A DNA stretch of 64,000 nt from Bosea sp. F3-2 (GTDB lineage: Bacteria > Pseudomonadota > Alphaproteobacteria > Rhizobiales > Beijerinckiaceae). The number at the start of each line of letters is the position of its first letter. The stretch's first letter is position 1. A program made the translations under genes and the position numbers. Positions 17,511 to 27,840 of this stretch are shown piece after piece. The stretch is from assembly GCF_008253865.1 (NCBI RefSeq), contig NZ_CP042331.1, forward strand, positions 1,674,001 to 1,738,000. The letters are read 5' to 3'. The notes beneath the pieces are model-generated. The model ran no database searches. It saw nothing but the letters and a program-made list of their open reading frames with translations, and had not been told where the DNA came from.

Positions 17511-17846
17511 AGTAAGGACGCGATCAACGCGATGAACGCCTCGATGGCGAAGGCATTGGCGGCCGAAGGGGTCACCGTCAACGCGATATCGCCCGGCACG
17601 ATTCACAGCGCCACTCTCGATGCTCGTTTTCGCGAAACGGCGGCCGAACGCGGATTGGCCGGCAAGGCTGCGCCGTGGGAGGATATTGAGCGAGCCTTCT
17701 TGCCCTTGTTCGCTCAGGTTCCGATTGGCCGCGTTGGCGAACTCGACGAGATCGCTGATGCCGTTGCGTTTCTCGCCAGCCCGCGCGCCGGGTATATCAC
17801 CGGCGCCAACTTGCGGATCGATGGCGGCTTGTCGCCCAGTCTTTGA
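17511..17846 (+). pseudogene. C-terminal fragment of an SDR dehydrogenase
   Basis: The frame begins at the Ser-Lys of the SDR active site (SKDAINAMNASMAKALA) and runs through VTVNAISPGTI, PIGRVGELDEIADAVAFLAS and the family ending GANLRIDGGLSPSL. The nucleotide-binding half and the catalytic Tyr are absent. It abuts the IS1182 remnant, which may have caused the truncation. An ATG at 17532 could start a ~104-residue product, but it would be inactive. Confidence 0.8.
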
Positions 17847-18038
17847 AAGCCCCTACGTCTGCAGACCTAAGATGCTTGGCGACCCTCTGCCGATCTTGCG
17901 CACTGCGCGACAGTTGGAATGCTTGCGTCTCATCGCGGCAGGAAAACATCGCGAGAATTGCTCGGTTTCGGTCGAGGATCCGAACGAAGCGGCCGCGTCG
18001 CGCCCGCTGCTCTGCTGTGGCGCGAGGCTGCGTCTCTC

Positions 18039-19109
18039 TCAAACCGTACAGAAGAGAAACGTTGAGGTGTGGCGGTACGTGTCGCCGGGATCCAGCCTCG
18101 CAGATGGATAATCCGGTTGGTTAGGCGCGTTTGGCCATCCCTGGGGCTCCAGACAGAACGCGTCGGATTGACGATGCAGACGCCCACCTTTTCCGCCCGA
18201 GCCGCCGTCGAGAAAGTTTCCCGAATAGAACTGGAGGCCAGGCTGATCGGTCGCGAGATCGAGTGCGCGGCCGGACGCCGGATGGACGACACGGGCGGCA
18301 AGCCGTGGCGAGGCGGCCACCTCCCCTGCAAGTACGAAGCAGTGATCATAACCGCGAGCGCGCCGCAACTGCTCGTTCTCAATGCGGATACCGGCTCCGA
18401 TCGGCCGCGGCGAGCGGAAGTCGAATGGCGTGCCGGCGACGTCGGTCGCTGCTCCAAGCGGGATCAGATTGCCATTGACCGGTAGAAAGCGATCGGCGAA
18501 CAGCGTGAGCTCGTGATCCAGGATGTCGCGGCCGCCGACGGTGCCGCCCAGGTTGAAATAGCCGTGATGTGTCAGGCTGACGATCGTCGGGCGATCGGTC
18601 GTCGCCTCGAACGCGATCGTCAATTCTTGCGGACCGGTGAGCTGGAAGCGGGTCCGCACCACCAGCGCGCCCGGAAAGCCTCCCTCGCCATCCGGACTCA
18701 CATATCCGAGCGTGACGAACGGCCTGGCACCGCAATCGAGGCTCTCGACGGTCCAGAGCGCCCGGTCGAAGCCGTCTGCTCCGCCGTGCAAGGTGTTGAT
18801 GCCGTCGTTAGCGCTGAGCTTGTAATGGACGCCATCGAGCGTTAAGGCGGCGCCGGCGATGCGGTTGGCATACCGGCCGACCGTTGCACCAAAGAAGTCC
18901 CGCCGAAGGAGATATGGCTCCAGAGCATCGTGGCCGAGGACCACGTCATCACACCGACCATCCCGATCCGATACCCGCAGCGCCTGCACCGCCGCGCCAT
19001 AAGTGATGATCGCGATTTCGAAGCCGGCTTCGCCACGTAGCGTGATGCGCTCGACCGCGCGCTCATCCGGGAGAATCCCGAAGAAATCACGGGACAATGA
19101 ATTCGACAT
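18039..19109 (-). CDS. galM: Galactose mutarotase (aldose 1-epimerase)
   Basis: A 356-residue aldose 1-epimerase interconverting alpha and beta anomers of sugars such as galactose or arabinose. Family marks are GATVGRYANRI, LHGGADGFDRALW, LTHHGYFNLGG (catalytic histidine), GYDHCFVL and the C-terminal FCLEPQGWPNAPN with the catalytic Glu. The ATG at 19109 is preferred to longer starts, which overlap the dehydrogenase upstream. It lies 17 bp behind the 1-dehydrogenase gene, consistent with supplying the right anomer to that enzyme. Confidence 0.92.
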   Translation of the reverse strand: MSNSLSRDFFGILPDERAVERITLRGEAGFEIAIITYGAAVQALRVSDRDGRCDDVVLGHDALEPYLLRRDFFGATVGRYANRIAGAALTLDGVHYKLSANDGINTLHGGADGFDRALWTVESLDCGARPFVTLGYVSPDGEGGFPGALVVRTRFQLTGPQELTIAFEATTDRPTIVSLTHHGYFNLGGTVGGRDILDHELTLFADRFLPVNGNLIPLGAATDVAGTPFDFRSPRPIGAGIRIENEQLRRARGYDHCFVLAGEVAASPRLAARVVHPASGRALDLATDQPGLQFYSGNFLDGGSGGKGGRLHRQSDAFCLEPQGWPNAPNQPDYPSARLDPGDTYRHTSTFLFCTV

Positions 19110-19126
19110 CGCCACGGTCCTCGTTC

Positions 19127-20053
19127 TCACCACATGAAGTCTTCGACGACGGATCGCCGGCCGAGCATGAATACATCCGCCACCAGGCACAGCGGCACAG
19201 CGTCGGCATCGATGCCGGAGGTGCGGACCAGTTCCACGAAACGGCGATAGACGCCGCGATATTCCTCCTCCTGCTCATCGACCAGCGGCTCGCCGTCGAG
19301 GCTCAGACGCGCGCCGCCGAAAGCCAGGACGAGCCGGCCCGCATCGGTCTCGATCTCGATGGACCAGAACTGCTCGCCGCTCTGGCGAAAATCGAACGAT
19401 CCATGGATCGGAAGGCCTGAGATCGACGCAAGTTCGACCTCCGCAGCAATCGGCGCCTGTCGGTTGGCTGGAAAATCGAGCTTCGCGCCAGATACGAAGA
19501 CCGGTTCCGGCAGGATCGCGGACAGGATCGACAGCGCGTTGATGCCGGGGTCGAACACGCCGAGGCCGCCGGGCTCGAAAATCCAGTCCTGCCCGGGATG
19601 CCAGACGCGCACGTCCTCCTGCCAGAGGATTGTGACGCTCCGGGCCCGATGTCTCGCCAGAAAGGCGCGCGCCGGTTCGACCGCTGGAGCGAAACGCGAA
19701 TGCCAGGCCGCGAACAGCGTCCGGTTCTCCCGCTTAGCCATCGCAACGAGAGGATTCAATTCGCCGACCGTCGGGCCAGGCGGCTTCTCCAGTAGGACGT
19801 GCTTTCTGGCTGCGAGAGCCGCCATCGCCTGCTCGCGCCGGACAATCGGCGGCGTGCACAGCGCGACGGCGTCGATATCGGAGACTTCGGCCAGCAACTC
19901 CTCGATGGATCGGAAACAATCGACACCGGCCAGACGGGCATTGCGGCTGGCCACGGCGACGAGCTCGATTTCGGGAGTGGCTGCGATGGCCGGCAGATGC
20001 TGGTCACGCGCGATCTTGCCGAGCCCGACTAGGGCGAGACGGATCGGGCTCAT
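19127..20053 (-). CDS. L-arabinose/D-galactose 1-dehydrogenase (Gfo/Idh/MocA family)
   Basis: A 308-residue NAD(P)-dependent oxidoreductase with the Rossmann start LALVGLGKIARDQHLPAI, the family EKPPG motif (LLEKPPGPTVGEL) and WQEDVRVWHPGQDWIFEPGG then VFDPGINALSIL. These stretches closely resemble the Azospirillum L-arabinose/D-galactose 1-dehydrogenase as I remember it. The enzyme oxidises the sugar to its lactone, first step of the non-phosphorylative pathway. The GH127 arabinofuranosidase and mutarotase nearby support arabinose or galactose as substrate. Lactonase and later pathway genes are not in the window. Confidence 0.85.
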   Translation of the reverse strand: MSPIRLALVGLGKIARDQHLPAIAATPEIELVAVASRNARLAGVDCFRSIEELLAEVSDIDAVALCTPPIVRREQAMAALAARKHVLLEKPPGPTVGELNPLVAMAKRENRTLFAAWHSRFAPAVEPARAFLARHRARSVTILWQEDVRVWHPGQDWIFEPGGLGVFDPGINALSILSAILPEPVFVSGAKLDFPANRQAPIAAEVELASISGLPIHGSFDFRQSGEQFWSIEIETDAGRLVLAFGGARLSLDGEPLVDEQEEEYRGVYRRFVELVRTSGIDADAVPLCLVADVFMLGRRSVVEDFMW

Positions 20054-20148
20054 GCGGTCGGCTTCGCCAGCAAGGGCGTTGCGGCAATGGGAGAGAAGCG
20101 CGCGAGCCAGCCCCGGCCACGGGCGACATCGACTCGACGAAAGCGATT

Positions 20149-20207
20149 GAGTAATCGGTTTCTCATTGCACGATCCCCCAAATCATCCTATGAGAAACCG
20201 GTTTCTC
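20149..20207. promoter_or_regulatory. Paired LacI-family operators in the divergent promoter
   Basis: A perfect 16-bp palindrome GAGAAACCGGTTTCTC spans 20192-20207. A degenerate copy, TGAGTAATCGGTTTCTCA, spans about 20149-20166. Both lie between the divergent dehydrogenase (20053) and lacI (20220) genes, and the central CG dyad is typical of LacI/GalR sites. The 42-bp offset is about four helical turns. Confidence 0.85.
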
Positions 20208-20219
20208 AAATCGAGGCGA

Positions 20220-21230
20220 ATGATGTCAAGCGCGGTGTCGGGAGAGCGGGTGACGATCTACGACGTGGCCGAAGCCGCGCGCGTCAGCACCGCGACGGCA
20301 TCTAAGGCGCTCAACGACACCGGGCGGATTTCGATCGAGACGCGCGATCGCATCAAGCGCGTCGCCCGAGAACTCGGCTTCCGGCCCAACTCACTCGCGC
20401 GAAGCCTGACCCGCAAGCGCAGCTTCAGCGTCGGATTGCTGACGAACGACACCTATGGCCGCTTCACCTTGCCTCTGATGGCCGGGATCTCCGAAGGGCT
20501 GATCGACCACGGCGTATCGGTCTTCCTGTGCGCCATCGGCGACAATCCCGACCTCGCCAGAATCCATGTCGACGCGATGCTCGACAAGCAGGTCGACGGC
20601 ATCATCGCGACGGGCAAACGCATCGACAAGCCGCTGCCGGTCGACCTCACGAAGCTCTCTGTGCCCGTCGTCTATGCGCTGACCGCCGGCCCGGCCGACA
20701 GCATCACGCTCGTTCCGGACGATCGCCAGGGCGCGGGCGAGGCGGTGCGTCATCTCCTCGCTCAAGGGCGGCGACGCATTGCGCATGTCACTGGTCCATC
20801 TGAATTCGACGTCGTGCATGAAAGGGCGCTCGCCTGCGCGCAGACGCTGGCGGAAGCAGGTGCATCGACCGACATGGGAACGCTGTTCGGTTCCTGGTCC
20901 GAACATTGGGGGCATCAGGCGGTCGAGGCATTGTGGTCCGGCGCCGAGAGGCCCGACGGCATCTTCTGCGGCAACGACCAGATCGCGCGCGGCGTCGTGG
21001 ACGCGCTGCGCGAGCGTGGCGTGAGCGTGCCCGGTGACGTCTCCGTGGTTGGCTTCGACAATTGGGAGATTGTCGCCAAGGAGACGCGCCCGCCACTCAC
21101 CACGGTCGACATGAACCTGAAGGAATTGGGGCGGCAGGCGGGATTGGCGCTCGTTCGCCTGGTCAATGGCGAGACGGTCGAAAAGGGTATCTGGAGGCTG
21201 CCATGTAGCCTGATCGTTCGTTCGTCTTGA
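20220..21230 (+). CDS. LacI/GalR-family transcriptional regulator
   Basis: A 336-residue LacI-type repressor. The helix-turn-helix VTIYDVAEAARVSTATASKALN is at residues ~11-32 and is followed by a hinge helix (NSLARSLTRKRS) and a periplasmic-binding-protein-like sugar domain ending LTTVDMNLKELGRQA. Two ATGs (20220, 20223) are possible starts; an in-frame start at 20166 would fall inside the operator region and is unlikely. It should repress the divergent dehydrogenase-mutarotase genes and the downstream importer until a sugar inducer binds. Confidence 0.9.
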   Translation: MMSSAVSGERVTIYDVAEAARVSTATASKALNDTGRISIETRDRIKRVARELGFRPNSLARSLTRKRSFSVGLLTNDTYGRFTLPLMAGISEGLIDHGVSVFLCAIGDNPDLARIHVDAMLDKQVDGIIATGKRIDKPLPVDLTKLSVPVVYALTAGPADSITLVPDDRQGAGEAVRHLLAQGRRRIAHVTGPSEFDVVHERALACAQTLAEAGASTDMGTLFGSWSEHWGHQAVEALWSGAERPDGIFCGNDQIARGVVDALRERGVSVPGDVSVVGFDNWEIVAKETRPPLTTVDMNLKELGRQAGLALVRLVNGETVEKGIWRLPCSLIVRSS

Positions 21231-21289
21231 GGAGGTCCTGCCCAACAAAAACGGCCAAGAAACGAAGGCCGCAACCGGAGGAGACGCAC

Positions 21290-22534
21290 ATGAAGGGAAT
21301 CAAGGCTGCATTGCTCGCCCTCGTCGCCGTTCAGGCATCGGCGGGCGTGGCTCTGGCCCAGCAGAAGCTGACGATGTGGTCGCGCTCCAGCAGCGAGGCC
21401 TTCATGCCCGCGCTGGTGAAGGCCTTCAACACCGCGCACAAGACGCAGATTGAACTGCAGATAGTCCCGAATACCGAGATGGTTCAGAAATATGCGATTT
21501 CGGCCGCTGGCGGCTCGGCGCCAGACCTCCTCTCGCTGGATCTCGTCTATACTCCGGCCTTCGCCGCCTCCGGTCAGCTGGAGGATCTGACCGATCTGGT
21601 GAACGGCTTCCCATTCTTCGACAATCTGTCGAAGGCGCATCTCGGCGCGGGAACCTATGAGGGCCGCATCTACGGCGTTCCGATGTCGGCCGACGCCTCG
21701 GTGCTGCTCTGGAACAAGAGGCTCTTCAAGCAGGCGGGCCTCGACCCCGAGAAGGGGCCGACGAACTGGGCCGAGATCGAAGAGTATGCCGGCAAGATCA
21801 ACGCCATCGGCGGCGACATTCGCGGCTTCTACTTCTCCGGCGCCTGCGGCGGGTGCAACGCCTTCACCTTCATGCCGCTGGTCTGGGCTTCGGGCGGCGA
21901 GATCCTGACCGACAACGCCAAGAAGGCGACGCTGAACACGCCGCAGATGCGCGATGCGGTGGCACTTTATCGCGGCCTTATCGGCAAGGGCTATGTGCCG
22001 GAGAGCGCCAAGACAGATCCCGGCTCGAACTTCTTCGGCGGCTTCGCCACGGACCGCGTCGGCATGTCGCCGATCGGCGCTTTCGCGATCGGCAACCTCG
22101 TCAAGAACTACCCCAAGGTCGAATTCGGCGTGACCTTCCTGCCGGGCAAGACCGGCGGCAAGGCCTCCTTCGCCGGCGGCGACAACTTCGTCGTCACCGC
22201 GGGCCGCAAGAACATGCCGGCGGTGAAGGAGTTCCTGACCTTCGTCTATTCGCTCGAAGGCCAGACCCTCCTCGCCAGGCTCGGCAGCCTGCCGACGCGC
22301 GCCGACGTCGCCGCCGAGGCGGTGAAGGACCTCGACCAGCGCTATCTGACCGCGACTGAGGCGATGAAGATCGGCAGGACGCCCTCCTCGCCCGTCTACA
22401 ACGACATCATCAACAGCAGCACCGGCCCGTGGAAGCAGATGCTGAACGAGGTGTTCTTCGGCAACGATGTCGAGGGCTCGCTCGTCAAGGCTGAGAAGAC
22501 GATGCAGTCGATCATCGACTCCTCCGGGAAATAG
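21290..22534 (+). CDS. Sugar ABC importer, substrate-binding protein
   Basis: A 414-residue periplasmic binding protein (extracellular solute-binding family 1). A signal peptide covers residues ~1-24 (MKGIKAALLALVAVQASAGVALA). Landmarks are GAGTYEGRIYGVPMSADASV and RVGMSPIGAFAIG. GGAGGAG precedes the ATG at 21290. It captures an oligosaccharide or sugar for the permeases encoded next; arabino-oligosaccharides are plausible because of the GH127 enzyme in the same operon. Confidence 0.9.
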   Translation: MKGIKAALLALVAVQASAGVALAQQKLTMWSRSSSEAFMPALVKAFNTAHKTQIELQIVPNTEMVQKYAISAAGGSAPDLLSLDLVYTPAFAASGQLEDLTDLVNGFPFFDNLSKAHLGAGTYEGRIYGVPMSADASVLLWNKRLFKQAGLDPEKGPTNWAEIEEYAGKINAIGGDIRGFYFSGACGGCNAFTFMPLVWASGGEILTDNAKKATLNTPQMRDAVALYRGLIGKGYVPESAKTDPGSNFFGGFATDRVGMSPIGAFAIGNLVKNYPKVEFGVTFLPGKTGGKASFAGGDNFVVTAGRKNMPAVKEFLTFVYSLEGQTLLARLGSLPTRADVAAEAVKDLDQRYLTATEAMKIGRTPSSPVYNDIINSSTGPWKQMLNEVFFGNDVEGSLVKAEKTMQSIIDSSGK

Positions 22535-22620
22535 CCGGCGAAGCCCCGGCCCCCCAACCCGCAGAGTGCCCGGGCGCGATCGCTGTCCCGGGACCGATCG
22601 AACCTCGCCGGAACGATGTC

Positions 22621-23544
22621 ATGACCGCGCAAGCGACACTTCCCTTCCCTTCGGCCGGGCGCCGGGGCGCACGCCTGCGCCGCAAACAGCTGGCCGGCCT
22701 GCTCTTCGTGGCCCCAGCAGTGCTACTGGTCGCAGTGTTCTTCCTTGTGCCGCTCGGAATGGCGTTCTGGATGTCGCTGCACAACTGGCCGCTGCTCGGC
22801 CGGCCGCGCTTCATCGGCCTCGACAACTACCTGAACCTGATGAGCGACCAGCGCTTCTGGAATGCGATGCGTTTCACGCTCTATTACACGGTGGTCGTGA
22901 CCATCGCGATCTTCGCGGTCGCCTTCCCGCTGGCGCTGTTCGCCGAGAAGGCGCGCCCGATGATCAAGGTCTACCGCACGGCGATCTTCCTGCCCGTGGT
23001 CGTCGGCTTCGGCTCGGCCAGCCTGCTCTGGGCCTGGCTGATGAACGTCGATGTCGGGCTGTTCTCGCCGCTGGCCCTCAAGCTCGGCCTGACGGAGAAG
23101 CCGGTCAACCTGCTCGCCAGATTCGACACCACGTTCTGGTCGATCATCGTCATGGTCGTCTGGAAGACCGCGGGCTTCAACATGATCATCCTGCTCACCG
23201 GCCTGCAGGGCATCTCGTCGGAGGTGCAGGAGGCGGCGCGGATCGACGGCGCCTCATCCTGGCAGCGCTTCCGGCGCATCACCCTGCCCCTGATGCGGCG
23301 GACGATCGCGCTGGCGCTGATCCTCTCCGTCGCCGGCTCGGTGCTGGCCTTCGATCAGTTCTACATCATCGCCGATGGCGGGCCGCAGAACAGCACCATC
23401 ACCGCCGTCTACTGGATTTTCAGCCAGTCCTTCGTCTCGTTCCGGCTGGGTTACGGCGCGGCGATGTCGATGGTGCTGCTGGCGATCCTGGTGACGATCA
23501 GCGTCGTGCAATTGCGGCTGCTGCGCACGCCGGAGGGCGTCTGA
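22621..23544 (+). CDS. Sugar ABC importer permease 1 (MalF/UgpA-like)
   Basis: A 307-residue inner-membrane permease with about six membrane segments, the first at residues ~24-48. The EAA loop EVQEAARIDGASSWQRFRRI, which docks on the ATPase, is at about residue 200. It forms a heterodimer with the next gene product. It begins 86 bp after the binding-protein gene and its TGA overlaps the next ATG. Confidence 0.9.
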   Translation: MTAQATLPFPSAGRRGARLRRKQLAGLLFVAPAVLLVAVFFLVPLGMAFWMSLHNWPLLGRPRFIGLDNYLNLMSDQRFWNAMRFTLYYTVVVTIAIFAVAFPLALFAEKARPMIKVYRTAIFLPVVVGFGSASLLWAWLMNVDVGLFSPLALKLGLTEKPVNLLARFDTTFWSIIVMVVWKTAGFNMIILLTGLQGISSEVQEAARIDGASSWQRFRRITLPLMRRTIALALILSVAGSVLAFDQFYIIADGGPQNSTITAVYWIFSQSFVSFRLGYGAAMSMVLLAILVTISVVQLRLLRTPEGV

Positions 23545-24407
23545 TGTCCGAACGCAAGGTCGCCACGGCCCGACGCAGGCTGTTCGCCACTACGCGCTAC
23601 CACGCAATCGGTCTCTTCATCTCGCTGCTGTTCGTGGCGCCAATCGCCTGGAGCGCGCTGGTCTCGTTCAAGCCCTCGGCCGAGGCCGCGCGGCCGCCAT
23701 TGCCACCCTGGCCGGTCGAAGGCTTGAGCACCCAGAGCTACGAGAACCTGGCGAAATACGGCGTCGGCATCTGGACCTATGCCGGCAACAGCCTGACCGT
23801 CGCGGCCGCGACCGTGGTCGTCACCGTGATCATCAGCCTGCTGGCGGGCTACGGCTTCTCGCGCTTTAAGTTCCCGCTGAAGAACGTGCTGTTTGTGCTG
23901 ATCATCTCGACGGTGATGATCCCGTTCCAGTCGATCCTAACGCCGCTCTTCCTGATCCTCACGCGGCTCGGCCTGCAGAACACGCTGCCCGGCATCGTCC
24001 TGATCTATGTGACGCTGCATCTGCCCTTCTCGATCTTCATGATGCGCAACGCCTTCGACGCTGTGCCGAAGGAGATCGAGGACGCGGCGCGTGTCGACGG
24101 CGCCTCGGTGTTCCTGATGCTGCGCCGGGTGATGCTGCCGCTGGTTCTGCCGGGGGTCGCGACGGTCGCGATCTTCGCCTTCCTGGCCTCGTGGAACGAG
24201 TTCCTGGCGGCGCTGATCCTGCTGACCGACCAGAAGAAATACACGCTCCCCGTGATGATGGCGGCGGTCCGCTCCGGCCAGTTTGGCACCATCGACTGGG
24301 GCGCGGTGCAATCGGGCGTGATGCTGATGATGGCGCCCTGCCTCGCCCTCTTCCTCCTGCTGCAGCGCTACTACATCCGCGGTCTCACCGCGGGCGCCGT
24401 CAAGTGA
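23544..24407 (+). CDS. Sugar ABC importer permease 2 (MalG/UgpE-like)
   Basis: A 287-residue permease with about six membrane segments and the EAA loop EIEDAARVDGASVFLMLRRV near residue 180. Partner of permease 1 in the carbohydrate uptake type 1 family. It starts on the TGA of the preceding gene (TGATG), and its own stop overlaps a GTG that could be the start of the glycosidase. Confidence 0.9.
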   Translation: MSERKVATARRRLFATTRYHAIGLFISLLFVAPIAWSALVSFKPSAEAARPPLPPWPVEGLSTQSYENLAKYGVGIWTYAGNSLTVAAATVVVTVIISLLAGYGFSRFKFPLKNVLFVLIISTVMIPFQSILTPLFLILTRLGLQNTLPGIVLIYVTLHLPFSIFMMRNAFDAVPKEIEDAARVDGASVFLMLRRVMLPLVLPGVATVAIFAFLASWNEFLAALILLTDQKKYTLPVMMAAVRSGQFGTIDWGAVQSGVMLMMAPCLALFLLLQRYYIRGLTAGAVK

Positions 24408-24433
24408 TCCTTCCCAACGACAAAGCGGTGACA

Positions 24434-26379
24434 ATGATGACCTCGCACCACCAGCCCAAGGCCAGCGTCTTCAGGCCCCCCGCCGTTCCCGATGTAGAGA
24501 TGCGCGGCTTCTGGGGCGAGCGCATCGACGCGATCGTCGACCGCACGGTGATGATCCTATACGACCGCTGCGTCGTAGCCGGCATGTTAGACCAGATCGA
24601 CCCGACGCGCCCGGTGCCGGAGGTGAAGATGCCCTGGCACACCCGCGCCGACGGCACGCCGGACACCGTGAACGTCCAGATGTTCTGGGATTCAGACGTC
24701 GCCAAGGTGATCGAGACGGCGGCCTATGCGCTCTATCGCAAGCCCAATTCCGATCTCAAAGCCAAGATGGACGCGATCATCGACATGTTCGCCGGCTTGC
24801 AGCAGCCAGACGGCTACATGAATTCCTGGTTCGTCCGGATGCAGCCGGGCCAGCGTTGGACCAATCTGCGGGACTGCCACGAGCTCTATTGCGCCGGCCA
24901 CCTGATGGAAGCCGCGGTGGCCTATTTCCACGCGACCGGCAAGCGCAAGCTGCTCGACGTCATGTGCCGCTATGCCGATCATATCGACGCGACATTCGGA
25001 CCAAACCCTGGCCAGAGGCCCGGCTATTGCGGGCACGAGGAGATCGAGCTCGCGCTGGTTCGCCTCGGCCGCACCACCGGGGAGCAGCGCTATCTCGACC
25101 TCGCACGCTATTTCGTCGACCAGCGCGGGCAGCAGCCGAATTATTTCGATGTCGAGGCGGCCGAACGCGGCGTCGATCCGACGCAATGGCGGCACAAGAC
25201 CTATCTCTACAACCAGTCCCACCTGCCGGTCCGTGAGCAGACCAAGGTCGTCGGCCACGCGGTCCGGGCAATGTATCTCTATTCCGGCATGGCCGATGTG
25301 GCGACCGAGTTCGGCGACGACAGCCTGACAGACGCCCTCAAAGTGCTCTGGGAGGACCTGACCTCGAAGCAGATGTACGTCACCGGCGGCATCGGCCCGG
25401 CGGCCAGCAACGAGGGCTTCACCGAATATTACGACCTGCCCAACGAAAGCGCCTATGCCGAGACTTGCGCGGCGGTCGCGCTGATGATGTGGGCAAGCCG
25501 GATGCTCGGGCGTGGGCCCGACCGACACTATGCCGACATCATGGAGCAAGCGCTTTACAACGGCGCGCTGTCGGGTCTTTCGATCGACGGTTCGCGCTTC
25601 TTCTACGACAATCCGCTGGAAAGCAGCGGCGGCCATCATCGCTGGATCTGGCACCGCTGCCCGTGCTGTCCGCCGAACATCGCCCGGACCGTGACGGCGA
25701 TAGGCAGCTACATGTACGGCGTCTCGTCCGATGGCATCGCCCTGCATCTCTACGGCGCCAGCACGGCCCGGCTGAAGATCGGCACGACGACGGTCAACCT
25801 GACACAGGACACGCGCTACCCCACCGATGGCCGCGTCGCCATGTCCATCGGCCTCGAAAGCCCTTCGCACTTCACCTTGTCGCTTCGCGTGCCGGGCTGG
25901 TGCGAGAACGCCGCCCTGTCGCTCAACGGCCAGGCCGTGAAGCCCGACGAGGTGCGCGGCGGCTACTTCCACCTGAAGCGCAACTGGCAGGACGGAGACC
26001 GGCTGGAACTCGACCTGCCGATGGATGTGCGCGCGCTTTACGCACACCCGGCAGTGAAGGCGGACCTGGGTCGCGTCGCGATCGCCCGCGGACCGCTGAT
26101 CTACTGCACCGAGGAAGTCGACAACGGCGCAGATCTCAACGCGCTGATCGTGCCGGACGACCTATCGGGCGCGAAGACGGTGCCTCTCCCAGAGCTGAAC
26201 AACACGGTCGCGATCGAGATTCCGGCGCGACGCGAGCAATGGCCCCGTCGGAACGGCAAGCTCTACGATCCGCACAAGCCAGACCATATCGAGGCGACGG
26301 CACGGCTCGTGCCCTATCACCTCTGGGACAATCGCGAGCCCGGCGAAATGCTGGTGTGGGTCAGGGCCGGGGCCGGGCA

Positions 26380-26383
<4 letters not shown>
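24434..26383 (+). CDS. GH127 beta-L-arabinofuranosidase
   Basis: A 649-residue glycoside hydrolase family 127 enzyme, normal length. In this family a zinc-bound cysteine is the nucleophile. The matching residues are Glu343 and Cys345 in YAETCAA and Cys411/Cys412 in CPCCPPNIAR. It releases L-arabinose from beta-L-arabinofuranosides such as hydroxyproline-linked plant oligosaccharides. No signal peptide is seen, so it should act in the cytoplasm on imported substrate. Two ATGs (24434, 24437) and a GTG overlapping the permease stop (24404) are possible starts. Its stop overlaps the next ATG, placing it inside the importer operon. Confidence 0.92.
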
Positions 26384-27459
<1,076 letters not shown>

Positions 27460-27840
27460 CGGGCCCACGCCATCGGTGGGAGGGGCTTGATCTGGCGCAT
27501 GCAGGTTGCGCCAACATAGATCTTTTGCTGAGCCTGCCTTACGGCAGCAGCCCGATGTCGGCGGGTGGCCGGAGCAGCTTCCATCTTCTCCGTGTACGTA
27601 TCGAGCGGGCAGCCGGCCGGTGGTGCGCATATTGGGCTGAGATAGTTCGCTTCAGGAAGCAGCAGCAGGTAGTTCAGGCGACGAGCCTTGCCCTCAGCCT
27701 TGCCTCCTTCACGTCGCGAGCCGGCGGGAAAGACGAGTGCATGACCGAAGCGTTCAACATCGGCGACGCCAAAAGCCCATTTCACCCATGGGAGACTGGG
27801 CTTGCATCGGTCAAGTTTGAGGGCCGAGGATATCAGCCGC
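27460..27840. other. Intergenic stretch with no recognised gene
   Basis: The region lies between the convergent importer operon and the molybdoenzyme gene. I see no supported gene on either strand; open frames here overlap the ends of flanking genes in other frames. Confidence 0.45.

Noticed and set aside
17850..18035. A LuxR-like stretch (TARQLECLRLIAAGKH) near 17900
   Set aside because: Only about 16 residues fit a LuxR helix and no flanking sequence supports it; likely chance or too decayed to call.
22467..24407. Long plus-strand frame beginning at 22467 through the permease 1 gene
   Set aside because: Only its last 287 codons (from 23544) are a real permease; the earlier part overlaps permease 1 in another frame and is low-complexity.
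24692..26047. A 451-codon antisense frame over the GH127 gene
   Set aside because: Antisense to a conserved enzyme with intact catalytic cysteines; no protein-like features.
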